From contig OX104134.1 of NCBI GenBank assembly GCA_944470555.2, forward strand, positions 10,643,248 through 10,707,247: DNA of 64,000 nt. Reading direction: 5' to 3'. Within the stretch, counting starts at the first letter, position 1. The number at the start of each line of letters is the position of its first letter. Shown here in pieces: positions 10,727 through 21,700 of the stretch. The stretch is from Heterobilharzia americana (taxonomy: Eukaryota > Platyhelminthes > Trematoda > Strigeidida > Schistosomatidae). Position numbers and translations under genes: made by a program. Under the pieces are notes generated by a model. It worked only from the letters and a program-made list of their open reading frames with translations. It was not told the origin of the DNA and searched no databases.

Positions 10727-11284
10727 TGTAGCGTCACACACTTCCCCAAAATCAATAGCCTAGGGTTTGACGACTTCGACATTGATGCTGACCTTGATAG
10801 TTTTCGAGAGCGGGGCGTCTCAGATCCTCATTCTCTATTTCTTGCTGTCATACGTTCACTACCGCGAGAATTAAACAGGTATGTTACAGCAAACATGTTT
10901 AATCCTGAAGTAAGTGACCCTTATGCACTTCTAAAGGCCGCACTCTTGAAGAAAAGCGATCTCACAGATCGCCAACGTCTAGACGAATTACTTCGTAACA
11001 TCGAGCTAGGCAGCCACTCAGCTACTGAAGTCCTCGCACGCATGCGAGAAGTAATCGGTGCACGAACATTTGACGATGGTTTCTTCCGAGAACTATTTCT
11101 CTCGAAACTACCACAACCGGTGCAAACCGTGTTGGTGACACTGCAGTCAGTCCCACTCGACGACCTGGCAGCCTTGGCAGATAAAATACTGGAGATATCC
11201 AGCAGACCCGTCTCCAACGTATATTCTGTCTACGACAAACCAGAGCGCCAGGATTCAGAGGTGACCAAGTTGTGCAACTCGTGA
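10700..11284 (+). CDS. Gag fragment of Gypsy element 1 fused to LTR-derived codons
   Basis: A 194-codon frame. The first third or so is translated flank plus LTR sequence and is not Gag; real Gag begins at about 10804 (RERGVSDPHSLFLAVIRSLP). The remaining part has the all-helical capsid look of Ty3/Gypsy Gag: YALLKAALLKKSDLTDRQR, LDELLRNIELGSHSATEVL, ELFLSKLPQPVQTVL and a downstream DLAALADKILEI segment. It would form the particle shell around element RNA. The nucleocapsid knuckle follows in another frame at 11289-11525. The nominal start at 10700 is not an ATG; the fusion is a by-product of the deletion. Confidence 0.8.
   Translation: MTQKLCRTPCSVTHFPKINSLGFDDFDIDADLDSFRERGVSDPHSLFLAVIRSLPRELNRYVTANMFNPEVSDPYALLKAALLKKSDLTDRQRLDELLRNIELGSHSATEVLARMREVIGARTFDDGFFRELFLSKLPQPVQTVLVTLQSVPLDDLAALADKILEISSRPVSNVYSVYDKPERQDSEVTKLCNS
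10727..10803 (+). repeat. Truncated 5' LTR of Gypsy element 1
   Basis: Matches 15112-15189 (TGTAGCGTCA through TTGATAGTTT) with a few differences, then jumps straight into gag sequence. The rest of the LTR, the primer binding site and the gag 5' end are absent. Confidence 0.85.
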
Positions 11285-11288
11285 AACG

Positions 11289-11525
11289 TTGCTACGATCT
11301 CGAAGTCCTAGATCACGTAGCACTTCACAGAAACGCACCTTGGCGCATCGCAGCAAGTCGCGTGGTAGCCCTAAAACGAAACCCAACAGGGTGGAAAACC
11401 CTGAATGGTGCTGGTTTCATAACACTTACGGGGATGAAGCCAGAAAATGTCGTAAACCATGCCGTTTTAAGAAGGACACAAACTCGGGAAACGGTCACGC
11501 CGGCACGTGCTCACGGCAACCGTAG
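11289..11525 (+). CDS. Nucleocapsid part of Gag with a CHCC zinc knuckle
   Basis: A 78-codon frame with basic, Arg/Ser-rich sequence followed by a metal-binding motif Cys-X2-His-X9-Cys-X3-Cys ([18 protein letters not shown]). This CHCC order, in place of the usual CCHC retroviral order, is a known hallmark of CsRn1-clade Gypsy elements of trematodes. It would bind element RNA. It overlaps the start of the pol frame by a few codons and is offset from the gag frame before it, so a frameshift lies near 11284. Confidence 0.85.
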   Translation: MLRSRSPRSRSTSQKRTLAHRSKSRGSPKTKPNRVENPEWCWFHNTYGDEARKCRKPCRFKKDTNSGNGHAGTCSRQP

Positions 11526-13918
11526 CCGGCGGAAAAAGCCGTTTGCTCTACGTCACCGACATTAAAACGAAAGTCCGCTACCTCGTCGACACCGGCGCAG
11601 AAGTTAGCGTTCTTCCAGCAACGACAAAGGAGCGTCATCTCGACCCATCCTTCAATCTTCAAGCAGCCAACGGCAAGGCAATCGCGACATTCGGGAGACG
11701 GTATGCCTACCTCAACTTAGGTTTACGCAAACCTATTCACTGGATTTTCCTCCTGGCAGACGTCTCTATGCCCATCATTGGCATAGATTTGCTAAACCAT
11801 TACGATCTACTCGTAGATGCTCGCCGTCGACGACTGATAGATAACAACACAAAGTTATCTATTGGCGGCACCACCTATGTAGGTCCGAGTTTAGCCATCG
11901 TTAGGACTAAACAATCAGGCGACGCGTCCTACCAGGCAGTTCTGGAGAAATATCCAGAGTTACAGAAACCGAAACACACTCTTCCGTGCATAACCAGCAA
12001 TGTTATGCATCACGTCACAACCACAGGTCCACCTGTGGCATCCAAAGCGCGCCGTTTAGCCCCCGATAAGCTGCAAACGGCGAAAAATGAATTCGACCAT
12101 ATGCTGGAACTGGGCATTATCAGACCGTCAAACAGTCCTTGGGCATCGCCATTGCACATGGTGCCCAAAAAGGATAGCAACGACTGGCGTCCGACCGGTG
12201 ATTACCGAAGGCTTAACGCCAAAACAACTCCGGACTGCTACCCTATACCCCACGTTTACGACTTGACCGCAACCTTATGCGGCATGAACATTTTCTCGAA
12301 AATCGACTTAGTCAAAGCGTACAACCAGATACCTATGGCAGCAGAAGATATCGCGAAAACAGCCATTATTACTCCTTTTGGCCTGTTTGAATTCCTGCGC
12401 ATGCCTTTTGGTCTTCGGAATGCAGCACAAACATTCCAACGCTTTATGGACGACGTCTTCCGTGGTCTGAATTTTGTTCATGTCTACATAGATGACTGTC
12501 TAATTGCGAGTCCAGATAAGGAAACACACCTTAAACATTTGGACCTCGCATTCGAAAGACTCAAAAAACATGGCATCACAGTTAACTTACAGAAGTGTGA
12601 AATAGGAGTTGAATCACTCAGCTTCCTTGGGCATACCATTGACAACAAAGGTATACGCCCATTGAGAGATAAAGTGGCGGCTATCACAAACTATCCAGAG
12701 CCGACCACTGTGAAACATCTCCGCACTTTCAATGGCCTGGTAAGTTATTACCGAAGGTTTATCCCTAACTGTGCCTCTGTCATGAGACCACTCACAGATC
12801 TACTTCGAGGAACTGCGAAGTTCGTGTCTCTGGACAACGCGGCTAGACTTGCTTTCTCCAAAGTCAAGGAAGCCATTTCGAACGCAACCATGCTTATGCA
12901 TCATGACCCCAATGCTCCTTTGAGTATTGCTGTTGATGCATCTGATTCAGCAATTGGAGCAGTTTTGCAACAGTTGACTGACAACCAGTGGCAACCGTTA
13001 GCCTTTTTCTCGAGGCGGCTGCAAGACGCGGAAACAAGATACAGTACATTTGGTAGGGAACTCCTAGCCATGTACTGTTCTGTACGCCATTTTCGACATT
13101 CTGTGGAAGGTCGTGATTTCATTATTTTCACAGACCACAAACCGTTAACGTTTTCCCTCAGCTCGGCGTCTGACAAATACTCCCCTCGTGAGTCGCGACA
13201 GCTGGATTACATTTCCCAGTTCACGTCAGACATCCGCCACATTTCTGGAGCAAACAACTCCGCAGCCGACGCACTATCTCGAATAGCTTCGATAAACTAT
13301 ATCGAGGGTATTGATCTCGTTGAACTAGCTCGGCGTCAAAAGGAAGACCTTGAGCTGCATCATGAGTTGTCGTCCACAACTCTCAAACTGCGACTTTGTC
13401 CTGTTGGATCAGACAAGGATGCAATTTTGTGCGATGTCTCTGCTAGTCAACCACGCCCAATAGTTCCGAAGAGTTGTCGACGCAACGTCTTCAATACGTT
13501 GCACAAACTCTCTCATCCAGGTGTACGAGCCACCATTAGGCTTATCGCACAACGTTTCTGCTGGCCTGGGATGAACAAAGACGTTAAGGAGTGGGCCCAG
13601 TCGTGCTTAGCTTGTCAAAAGTGTAAAGTCACGCGACACACGAAAAGCCCTTTAGGCTCATTTCTAGCCCCAGACATGCGTTTCGACCACGTCCATATAG
13701 ATATTGTAGGACCCCTACCAGAATCTAATGGATGTACCTACCTTTTCACCTGTGTTGATCGTTTCACACGATGGCCGGAAGCAGTACCCATTAAAGATAT
13801 TACTGCCGAAACAGTTGCTCGTGTTTTCGTCGAAAGATGGATCGCGAACTTCGGATGTCCATCTACGTCACAACCGACCGTGGGCGCCAATTTGAGTGCG
13901 GACTATTTCACGCTCTAA
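11507..13918 (+). CDS. Pol polyprotein of Gypsy element 1: protease, RT, RNase H, N-terminal integrase
   Basis: Aspartic protease [12 protein letters not shown] (catalytic Asp about residue 28) and the [15 protein letters not shown] segment; RT with [13 protein letters not shown], the [16 protein letters not shown] block, [16 protein letters not shown] and the catalytic YIDD box (about 327); RNase [16 protein letters not shown] (about 476) and FTDHKPLTF; tether motif SAADALSR; integrase HHCC finger (about residues 665-706) and the first catalytic Asp in [11 protein letters not shown] (about 732). After about 13860 the frame is wrong: a single-base loss moves the rest of the integrase to the frame of 13837-14637. 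The nominal start (GTG at 11507) is arbitrary because pol is normally translated from Gag. Length and order fit one CsRn1-type pol. Confidence 0.93.
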   Translation: MLTATVAGGKSRLLYVTDIKTKVRYLVDTGAEVSVLPATTKERHLDPSFNLQAANGKAIATFGRRYAYLNLGLRKPIHWIFLLADVSMPIIGIDLLNHYDLLVDARRRRLIDNNTKLSIGGTTYVGPSLAIVRTKQSGDASYQAVLEKYPELQKPKHTLPCITSNVMHHVTTTGPPVASKARRLAPDKLQTAKNEFDHMLELGIIRPSNSPWASPLHMVPKKDSNDWRPTGDYRRLNAKTTPDCYPIPHVYDLTATLCGMNIFSKIDLVKAYNQIPMAAEDIAKTAIITPFGLFEFLRMPFGLRNAAQTFQRFMDDVFRGLNFVHVYIDDCLIASPDKETHLKHLDLAFERLKKHGITVNLQKCEIGVESLSFLGHTIDNKGIRPLRDKVAAITNYPEPTTVKHLRTFNGLVSYYRRFIPNCASVMRPLTDLLRGTAKFVSLDNAARLAFSKVKEAISNATMLMHHDPNAPLSIAVDASDSAIGAVLQQLTDNQWQPLAFFSRRLQDAETRYSTFGRELLAMYCSVRHFRHSVEGRDFIIFTDHKPLTFSLSSASDKYSPRESRQLDYISQFTSDIRHISGANNSAADALSRIASINYIEGIDLVELARRQKEDLELHHELSSTTLKLRLCPVGSDKDAILCDVSASQPRPIVPKSCRRNVFNTLHKLSHPGVRATIRLIAQRFCWPGMNKDVKEWAQSCLACQKCKVTRHTKSPLGSFLAPDMRFDHVHIDIVGPLPESNGCTYLFTCVDRFTRWPEAVPIKDITAETVARVFVERWIANFGCPSTSQPTVGANLSADYFTL

Positions 13919-14637
13919 CGGCACTTTTAGGTTGCACTCGGTTCCGAACGACAGCCTACCATCCACAAGCAAATGGCATGGTAGAGCGTTTCCATCGACA
14001 GCTGAAAGCTTCCCTTTCAGCTACAAACATACCTCAGTGGACCGAGGCTCTGCCTCTAGTCCTACTAGGTATTCGTAACGCGTTGAAAGTTGATGCTGGA
14101 TGCACTCCTGCAGAACTCGTCTATGGGACCACTCTTCGCCTACCAGGTGAGTTTGTTTCCCCTTCAACTTTCAAACATGTTTCCGACAGGGCATCTTACG
14201 TGACTAGGCTTACAAACGCAATGCGTTCAGTTAGGCCTTCTCCGATTAGACCGCAAACGACTGATGTTTTCGTCCACCCCAGTTTACAGAAGACATCACA
14301 CGTGTTTGTTCGCCACGACGCTGTTCGTCGACCACTTGAACCACCCTACGACGGGCCGTTCAAAGTGATTAAGCGACATGAGAAATTCTATGTAATTGAG
14401 CGAGACGGACTTGAAGATACTGTCAGTATCGACCGTTTGAAACCAGCTTATTTCGAAGGCAACCCCATTGTAAGTGACGTTTCAGCTCGCTACATCCGAC
14501 CGACGGATGACTCAATTATCGAAATTCTCGACGATGTGCCTGGTAATGCACAGCTGCAACAACCATCGGCGCAACAAAAAACACGATCAGGTCGAACCGT
14601 CAGGTTCCCAGAGTACCTGAAGTCATATTCAACTTAG
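13837..14637 (+). CDS. Integrase C-terminal part of Gypsy element 1 (frame-shifted continuation of pol)
   Basis: Continues the integrase core: second catalytic Asp in [10 protein letters not shown], third residue Glu in [13 protein letters not shown], then [18 protein letters not shown] and a C-terminal GPY/F-like module ([18 protein letters not shown]). It ends at the TAG at 14635. Together with the previous frame all three DDE residues survive, so the break near 13866 is the main coding defect of pol. The integrase would insert element DNA into the host chromosome. Confidence 0.9.
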   Translation: MDRELRMSIYVTTDRGRQFECGLFHALTALLGCTRFRTTAYHPQANGMVERFHRQLKASLSATNIPQWTEALPLVLLGIRNALKVDAGCTPAELVYGTTLRLPGEFVSPSTFKHVSDRASYVTRLTNAMRSVRPSPIRPQTTDVFVHPSLQKTSHVFVRHDAVRRPLEPPYDGPFKVIKRHEKFYVIERDGLEDTVSIDRLKPAYFEGNPIVSDVSARYIRPTDDSIIEILDDVPGNAQLQQPSAQQKTRSGRTVRFPEYLKSYST

Positions 14638-15111
14638 CTGTGTGTGTGCCAACCAGTTTTTTTTCGAGGCACTATTTTTCTTATTTACCGGCAATGCACA
14701 ACCCCCGTACACTTTGCCTTTTTATATCAATTTTTATTACCATGTAATAAAACTTTAAAAAAAACGGCGAAGATAAGCGTAAATTTTTATTTTTCGATAT
14801 GTTTATATATAAATAATTCCCATTTTTACGCAACGTTTTCGTGGTATTAAAGACTTTTATTTATATTCCAGGTGCAACGAGCACTGGACGGAACGTCGAA
14901 AGGAACAGATGACCGCGACCGACGTACAATTTCATTTATTGTATTTTATTATTTAATCGCCACGACACCCTAGAATAAGTTCAGACAACCAGGGGCCACC
15001 TCACGCAGTGAGCCCATCGGAAGAGTTTTACCAGTGGAGAAACCACTGGGTTTTTACTTCCGGCTGGTATCGTCTTAGGGTCCTCACGAACCCACTAGGG
15101 GGGCAGTGATC
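14638..15111 (+). other. 3' untranslated region and polypurine tract of Gypsy element 1
   Basis: Non-coding, very AT-rich from 14740 to 14840, then a GC-richer stretch. The last bases before the 3' LTR contain a purine run (ACTAGGGGGGCAGTGATC) that fits a polypurine tract priming plus-strand synthesis. Confidence 0.65.
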
Positions 15112-15446
15112 TGTAGCGTCATACACTTCCCCAAAATCAATAGCCTAGGGTTTGACGACTTTCGACATTGATGCTGACCTTGATAGTTTAACTGGACTCG
15201 CTAAGCTGAAGGCATCCGGTCAAGCATCCTCGCCATTTGGCACGCTGTCGTGTTACGTTGCATTGCTCGTATTCGACTCTCTAGCCAGTTAGTTGGAACG
15301 CATCGGTATTTTGGCATAACCATCCAAATATACTATTCCATCCGACTACGCTATCGTGTTCATCCTTGGTCTCATATTCGTGGGTATATAACAAGTCCGA
15401 GTAATTAGCGATTGGTCCCTGCGTCTGTCAAGTTCACACTAGGACA
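15112..15446 (+). repeat. 3' LTR of Gypsy element 1
   Basis: Starts TGTAGCGTCA after the purine tract. Diverged copies of this LTR occur at 46118-46439 (minus) and as fragments at 18369-18760, and all share internal words such as CCAGTTAGTTGGAACGCAT and CTCGTATTCG/CTCATATTCG. It contains a TATA-like GGGTATATAACAAG (15384-15397), a plausible LTR promoter. The right edge is set near 15446 (AGGACA) by loss of similarity; a few bases of uncertainty remain. Confidence 0.8.
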
Positions 15447-15449
15447 AAT

Positions 15450-15790
15450 CCTAAATCCTACAAGCATGATATCTGAGATTGATGGCCTGACTTTCGAAGA
15501 TCGACTGAAGTACCTGGCCTATTCTCATTACCCTGCCACGGACTGACAAAATATCTATTCGTGCTATGCAGGATTCAATAAAATAACTTTTGACCTGATC
15601 TACTTTTCCAGGTCAGAACATGTTAGAGGAAACGGTGGGAGAATGCCAAGGCGAATGATAGACGTAGTATCCACAGCTTCCTGGTTCTTACTTTGAACAC
15701 AACTCCTGGAACCAACTGCCAGAAGACGTGGTGCCCGAGACATCAATTAGATCTTCCGGAAGATGACCGGATAAGAACAGTGATCTAATG
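15450..15790 (+). pseudogene. CR1-like 3' fragment, right of the Gypsy insertion
   Basis: Continues the CR1-like sequence broken by the Gypsy element: the CATGATATCTGAG block aligns to the arm at about 9278. Downstream, around 15690-15770, is the 3' ORF2 segment with a W--LP--V signature and a nearby FRK(M)T ending. It has many stops and no catalytic residues. Confidence 0.6.
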
Positions 15791-15809
15791 AAGAAGGACC
15801 AACACAACC

Positions 15810-16692
15810 TTACGCTTTCTTATCCACAAACAACGAACTTGAAATTGAATCAGTATAAGTGTAAAACCTGGGCACTGTGATCGATTGTAATTCCATTTTA
15901 GTCTGTTTATTAGAGATACTACACAGTGAAACAGTAGCATTTACTGGATAACGTTTTGGACACAATTTATTGTCCATGTTCATATCAGGTAACTCCACAA
16001 CTTCGGGACAGAGTTTATGTAGTCGGTACTAGAATTTTCGACACATCTAGGACAGGTGCAGAATCATTTCGATTGCATGTATTTAGTATTGACTCGATAA
16101 ACGAAGATTCAGTTATCAATCTCACCCCCCTCCACCCAACTAAGTTAATTTTCAACACTGTCGCTCTATCCCACCCTGCTGTGTGATTGTGTGCACTCAA
16201 GTGCATAGCTGTAGCCAAGCTTTTCTCCAAATTTCTTATCTTATTAGGATCTGCTAATCTTCATTTAGCTAAGTTTTTGTGTTCTGTCATTCCAATCGAT
16301 CCTGGTCGACTACTTTGACCTATGTACTTGACTTCGCAATCATTGCAAAGGATCTGGTAGACCACACGATTTTGCTCAATTGCACCGATAGGATCTTTTA
16401 GCCTACAAGGCGTTTCCGAGCGGGTTTGTTGGTTCGAACGCCACACTAATCCGAGCCCTATTGAGAATTCTTCGTAATGCTTGTGAGGTGCCTTCCTTGT
16501 ATGGTAACACAGCAGAGGCCTTGAATTCACTCTTAACCCTGTCGTCACTACTATCACTAGTAGCGGGATTATTATTAATAACATCCTCATTACTACTGGT
16601 ACTACCACTACCACTGCTAATATTTTTCCTTCTAATAAGATAAGAGGTCTGGAGAAAAACTCGGCTATAGCTCTGCATGCGATGACAAACAA
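15810..16692 (-). pseudogene. Penelope-like element: linker and GIY-YIG endonuclease remnant
   Basis: On the minus strand the order is linker (LPYKEGTSQALRRILNRARI, SVAFEPTNPL at about 16520-16410), endonuclease core NRVVYQILCNDCEVKYIGQS (16375-16316, equivalent of the GIY and YIG halves with the Cys-X2-Cys typical of Penelope-like elements), then NHTAGWDRATVLK and TESSFIESILNTCNRND at 16180-16060. Several frames are used, so it is broken. Penelope-like elements carry an RT followed by this GIY-YIG nuclease; no RT remains here. The tail (LCPKRYPVNA) reappears in the inverted neighbour at 16640-17020. Confidence 0.8.
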
Positions 16693-17020
16693 TCACGCAG
16701 TGGGGTGGGATAGGGTGACACTTTCGAAAACTAACTTAGTTGGATGGAGGGAGGGAGAGATTGATAACCGAATCTTTGTTCATCGAATCAACACCAAACA
16801 CATGCAATCGAAATGATGCTGCACCTGTCCTAGATATATGGAAAATTCTTCTACCCTTGTCATCACAGAAGAAGAGAAAACTAGGAATATATAAAGACTG
16901 TCTCGAAGTCGTGGGGTTACCTGGTATGAATATGGACAGTAAATTGTGTCCAAAACGTTATCCAGTAAATGCTGCTGTTTCAGTGTGTGATATCGCTAAT
17001 AAACAGACTAAAATGTAACT
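16640..17020 (+). pseudogene. Second Penelope-like endonuclease tail, inverted relative to the first
   Basis: On the plus strand, from the TAATAAGATAAGAGG block on, this is a diverged copy of the reverse complement of about 15880-16245. It encodes NNHAVGWDRVT, ITESLFIESTPNTCNRNDAA and LCPKRYPVNAAVSVCDIANK. It has an extra stretch (about 16860-16895) missing from the minus copy. The pair therefore forms a long imperfect inverted repeat around 16440. Penelope-like elements are known for such inverted arrangements and terminal duplications. Confidence 0.75.
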
Positions 17021-18368
17021 GAAAAGACGTCATTTGTGGTTCCTGGGCCATTGTCTCACTCCATTGTCTCCCGCTGCTCTCTTTCACATTCCGGCGGTCA
17101 GCGCTTGTTTCAACAACTCCTATATGAGTTCCCCAAATAGCACACTTAAGGGCTGGAATGCAACTTAAAAAAAGCCTGCCTTCAAGGTAAAAAAGACATT
17201 GGAAGGTTCCTCAAGGTCGTCCTTGGCACTATGACTACTTTGAGGCCAGAAAGTGCTTTTTCAGGCTGTGCGCTGAAGAATGTATGCCACGAGTGTTTTT
17301 CCGATCAGCTGAAATTGCGAAAAGCGGGACGTCCAGGAGAATCTTAAAAAGGAGCAGTTTTTGATTTTTCCTTGATGTATAGAACGTTTTTGTTGATGGG
17401 CGCGCGTTACTTTGTCAAGAGGGTGAAGTGAGCTGCCGATAAGCGGGATGTCATGTACGTAATTTTTGGGTTCTACGCAAACGCTGTGCTTACGCAGCAG
17501 GCCTTGAGCATGTTGGCTAAATAGGTGTCTGATTTTAGTAGCAACTTGCTTTCAATATCCGACTGCTAATCATCATTAGAAAGTCATTTTTTAAAGCGTG
17601 GTATGTTAGCTTTGTAAAATTTTGTATTGAATCCCAAGTGCTTTTGACCGGTATTAATATGAAACTTGTTTTTGCCGCATTACATCTCACCTTTTCTGAG
17701 ATAACTATGAAGATGGAAATTTCTTTCTGGGTGAAACATGAGGTTGCTTCCCCCAACATTCAAATGGTAACTGGGATTGTTGTTATGATGCTGGTATACG
17801 AGGAACTGTCAGTGGGTGTAAATGTAGCAAAACAGAAAGAATGCAAATGGTGTACGAAGGTTAATATACAAATAATTGCCTACTCTAGGAGGCTCCAAAT
17901 AGCGTGACGATTTATTCCCGAATTTTCTCATCTTCACTGAAGACAGCAACATTCAGACATCACCCGTAAGACGGCATATGTCGGTATAATCATTCATTCG
18001 AAGTAAGTTGTCGCTGCTGTCACAAATTCCGTTTCATTGACAACGGAATAGATAGCCGTGGGTTCTGATACAACGCAGGAATGTGAAGCCTGTCTTCGAG
18101 GAGCAGAATACTGGAAGCAGATTATCATCCTGTTGCAGAGCCATAAGTGCTTTAACTTGACCTAAACACGAGTTATTTGTTCTGTTGCATGTATTTGTAG
18201 AAAATATCGCTTCATGGAAATAAATTTCTAAGTGATTTGCCACTACTTCTTTGAATGTCACTAGGCTGTATACGTGAGGTACGATAATTGCAAGTGGCAA
18301 GCAATCGACCCTCTGGCTATCCTGATACTTTCGGCGCCAGCCAATGTTTAGAAGAAGTGTTTAGACAC
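17021..18368. other. Unassigned sequence
   Basis: The first 150 bases may be Penelope 3' tail. Open stretches at 17535-17759 (minus), 17638-17907 (plus) and 18034-18300 (minus) overlap each other and show no domain; I do not call genes. Confidence 0.35.
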
Positions 18369-18638
18369 CGTCCTTATTCGAACTTGACAGAAGCAGAGGC
18401 CAATCACCAGTTATTAGTACTTTTAATATGCCCACGAATACGAGACCAAGAAAGAACACAATGGCGTCGTCGGATGGAATAGTATATTTACGAGGTCACA
18501 CCACAATACCAGTGAGTTATAAGTAGCCGACTTGAGGGTGCGACGTGACACGATAGAACGTCAGATGACGTGGATGCTTGACCATGTGCCTTCAGCTTAA
18601 TGAGTCGTGTAAAACTATGGAGGTCATCACTGATACCT
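18369..18638 (-). repeat. Gypsy-1-type LTR fragment, minus orientation
   Basis: Reverse complement of much of the 15112-15446 LTR at moderate identity: TTCGAACTTGACAGAAGCAG at its left is the LTR end and CTTCAGCTTAATGAGTCGTG is LTR interior. It stops inside the LTR near 18638 where the next, oppositely oriented fragment begins. Confidence 0.7.
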
Positions 18639-18642
18639 GGCA

Positions 18643-18760
18643 AATGTACTACTCCATCTGACTACGCTGTCGTGTTCCTCCTTGGTCTCGTATTCGCGGT
18701 ATATTACAAGTGCAAATAATTAGTGATTGACCTCTGCTTCTGTCAAGTTCACACAAGTAT
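18643..18760 (+). repeat. Gypsy-1-type LTR fragment, plus orientation
   Basis: Corresponds to about 15325-15437 of the LTR (ATCTGACTACGCTGTCGTGT, CTTGGTCTCGTATTCG, CTTCTGTCAAGTTCACAC). It abuts the minus-oriented fragment, giving a local fold-back of LTR sequence. Confidence 0.7.
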
Positions 18761-21700
18761 GATACGGGCGCGACAAATGTTTACTTGAAATTTGGAAAGT
18801 TCCAGTGAAAGAAATTTTGGTGCATAAGGACAGATGTTGCGCAAGAGAAGCAAACGTAAGTGGCCTCCATGTGATAGATAGTCCCCACGAGGTGACGGCC
18901 TCACAAATGAGATATTCACTTGGTTTAGAAAACACACTTGTTGTGTGGCGGCCGGTGATACTGCTCTGCTGATCGGATTTCCTTTGACGGATTAGGCCTT
19001 GAAACTATAACGCACCGGTTGTTAGTCAAATGCCTATGCCCGCTGGTCACAACAAAGTAACACAAATCCTCCTATTTCTATTGCCATCACAACAACCAGA
19101 TGTACTTTCCGCTTGAAAGAACAACGAATTAATACGTGAAAAGCGTAGAGTTTGTTTAAGCAATGGGACGATATGCACATCAATAGTTAGTGGGTATTCA
19201 ACAGTTTGTGAGGGGAATGAAGCCCAATCCCGTGGCCGACGCTTCTAAAAGGCCTTGGCACCGTCTCTGACAACAGTCCACGTGCCCTTTCCATGGTTTC
19301 CTGAGCCGACAGCTGCGTTTCGCATGCCACTTCTGCGGTGGCCAGTCGCCTTTCTATGATACCTGCAGTCCTCTGGTCACTTTCCATAGGTGTGTGGCTG
19401 TGGTCTTGTAATCATCTAAAGTGCCGGAAAAGAGCGAATTAACGTCTCAGGACAGGTATGTGTGCAGATAAATCAAATGGTTATTGGCGTGACTGAACTG
19501 ATGTAGCATGAACATTTGCAGTCATACTTGTTGGTGTCGTAGTATTCGTGTCGTTGGAAGACTAAGTAGGGCTCTACGGACTTGTCCATCCGCAAATCAC
19601 CATGCGTCAACGTAGTTCCGTACTAATAATAAGCCGTATAATTCGTTAAAGGAAGCAGCATACCAGAATTGACGTCGTCCGTCTGTACTTACAGAGACCA
19701 GAATGACGCACCTACATCAAACTGCATGTTGCAGTTTGAGACATGTCGCGCAAGTGTGCAGACTCGTGAAAAGATTAGCGCCGATGTGCACCGATGCTGC
19801 TGCATAAGTTATACTCATGGTACGCCTCAGTTCATGAAGTCTGAGAAATTATTGTAAACCGGCTGTAATACATTTCACGGTTATGAGTGCATAACATTCC
19901 CTGGGACAGAGAATAGAATCTCCAGTGCAGAACTGAAGGGTGCTCAGTTTCCTGCACATGACTTACCTTATTTTTAAAGGAGCGCGTAACGTGAAAAGCA
20001 AGCAGAAAAACGGGACAGGAAGGGAATTGACCGTGCCACACTATTGTCGACGACAAGCATCACTGTTCTTGACGCGTCGCCCTTGGTGGTCTTCGAAGAC
20101 CACAACACGTGCTTCACATCCATTAGGTATTCTCAGTGGGCTGAACGGCATATCACTGGTAAATGCGGTAGAAGCCATCCGTGATAATCAACTGACAGAG
20201 CGGGCGACTAAAAACAGAAATAATACTGTCGGGTATATGCTCTTCTTCAGAGTTGTTGCATGTGAAAGGCATACTACCAGCTTCAGGACACTTTTTAGAT
20301 TGTCTCACCATTTCCCGAGCTCCAAAACTAAACTCTGCTTATCTCTCACTGTCTTGTGTATGTCACACCAACTCCATTTCCCCAATTTCTGCCATCAGCG
20401 AGTCCGTATCACAAATCCCTAAACACCCTACGAAAGAAACACGTAAAAATACCAAGGTACACCAGTTCCCGGAAGTTTCGGTAGTCATCGTACGTAATTA
20501 TCTTCCCGAACTCAACATCAAACATATCGACAACTTCGCCTGGTGGTGTATTCCGTTAGATAGGTGGTAGAATCCTCCTTTACTAGTTGAACCCCTGGTT
20601 CCACAGACATCAGGAGCTCTGACGATGACTCGTGGTTGTGTGCCGTGTTGACAGGCTGTGTGGCATAAAAGCGTCCAAAATTCAGTTAAATTCGAAAGGA
20701 AAATGGGGAACCCAGGAACTTAACTCTCCAATCCATATGTTATACTCTTAATAACAGTGCTTGCTATTACTTTCGCTGCTTCGTACCCTTCCCTGTCGAC
20801 CAACATGGCAACGAAATACAGCGGACTGGCTTATGTATGCCAAGTTGAAGCTATTGCTTTCGTCCCTATTTATGCAAGAATCCCGAATCTTGTACAAATT
20901 ATCAGTTTCCTCTAGAATTTATTGATGACTCCATTAATTAAACAATTGATCATTTGACGCGGTTTGTTGACCGCTTCATACTGCCGTCATCTTTCTCAGC
21001 TTCGATTCCCTACAGACTGACTGAATTCAGCTACTGGATTTACCGATGTAACATTCTACCTGAAGGATATTATGAGACCGCTTTTCCATTGCCGATTGTC
21101 ATGCAGATGCATCTCTACAGCGAGAACCAAACCTTAAACTGTACCGTTGTCCTACGGGCCAAATTAAACAAGTGCCTTACGACTCGGGAACCAAGCAGAG
21201 TGCTGTCATGTGACCATTGTAAGGCTATTTCCCACCATCTTAGTAGGCCATTTTAGACGACTGGTTTCGTGCTAACGAGATTTATGTTGATTTATAAACG
21301 TCGCAGACGTAGTTGTCGTTCTTATTTTATGAATTTTATCCTGTTATGCCCTGCTTATGATACTATCCTCGTTGGTTGCCTGTTTCGCTAACCGCTTTTA
21401 TTGTTTGCTATGTTTGGTGGTACAGATCAGTTACAAAACGCGTGTTTCTTGCATATTTAATCGTTGACGTGCATTTTTATGTTATGTTGATCGGTTAGTG
21501 TAAATTTGTCCGCGTTATGTTGTGTTGTTGTGTCAGGAGGTTAACCGTTAAAAAGGCCGTGATGCTGCCTGTGCTGCCCCTGATCCCCGAATTACTTCAA
21601 CGTTTACAGCCTTCTCCTGGTTGCTTCAGAAGTTGGTGCAAATGTTAGCACTTTCCATTGTTGTTTATTATCCTCCATCTGAAAGTCTGCCGAGAAGAAT
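18761..21700. other. Unassigned sequence with no recognised gene
   Basis: Several open stretches (for example 19940-20422 and 20253-20570 plus) overlap in different frames and have no domain I recognise. A perfect 18-bp palindrome lies at 20086-20103. No similarity to other parts of the window was noticed. Confidence 0.3.

Larger units (their letters stand above)
10727..15446 (+). mobile_element. Ty3/Gypsy LTR retrotransposon 1 (CsRn1-like clade), 5' LTR deleted internally
   Basis: Order: LTR start, gag, CHCC knuckle, protease, RT, RNase H, integrase, purine-rich tract, 3' LTR. The 5' LTR is cut down to its first 77 bases (10727-10803), directly joined to gag sequence. The 3' LTR (15112 to about 15446) is complete. 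Both begin TGTAGCGTCA. Diverged LTR copies occur alone at 46118-46439 and at 18369-18760. The element lies inside a CR1 relic; possible target duplication TCCT (10723-10726 and 15449-15452) is only suggestive. Without a full 5' LTR and primer site the copy should be unable to transpose by itself. Confidence 0.9.

Noticed and set aside
15451..15462. LTR end at CTACA (15462) by analogy with Gypsy 2
   Set aside because: The sequence after about 15449 aligns to the CR1 host sequence on the arm (9270-9288), so it is flank, not LTR.
15440..17250. Hammerhead ribozyme in the Penelope-like region
   Set aside because: I looked for the CTGATGA and GAAA core on both strands and found no pair with the needed stems.
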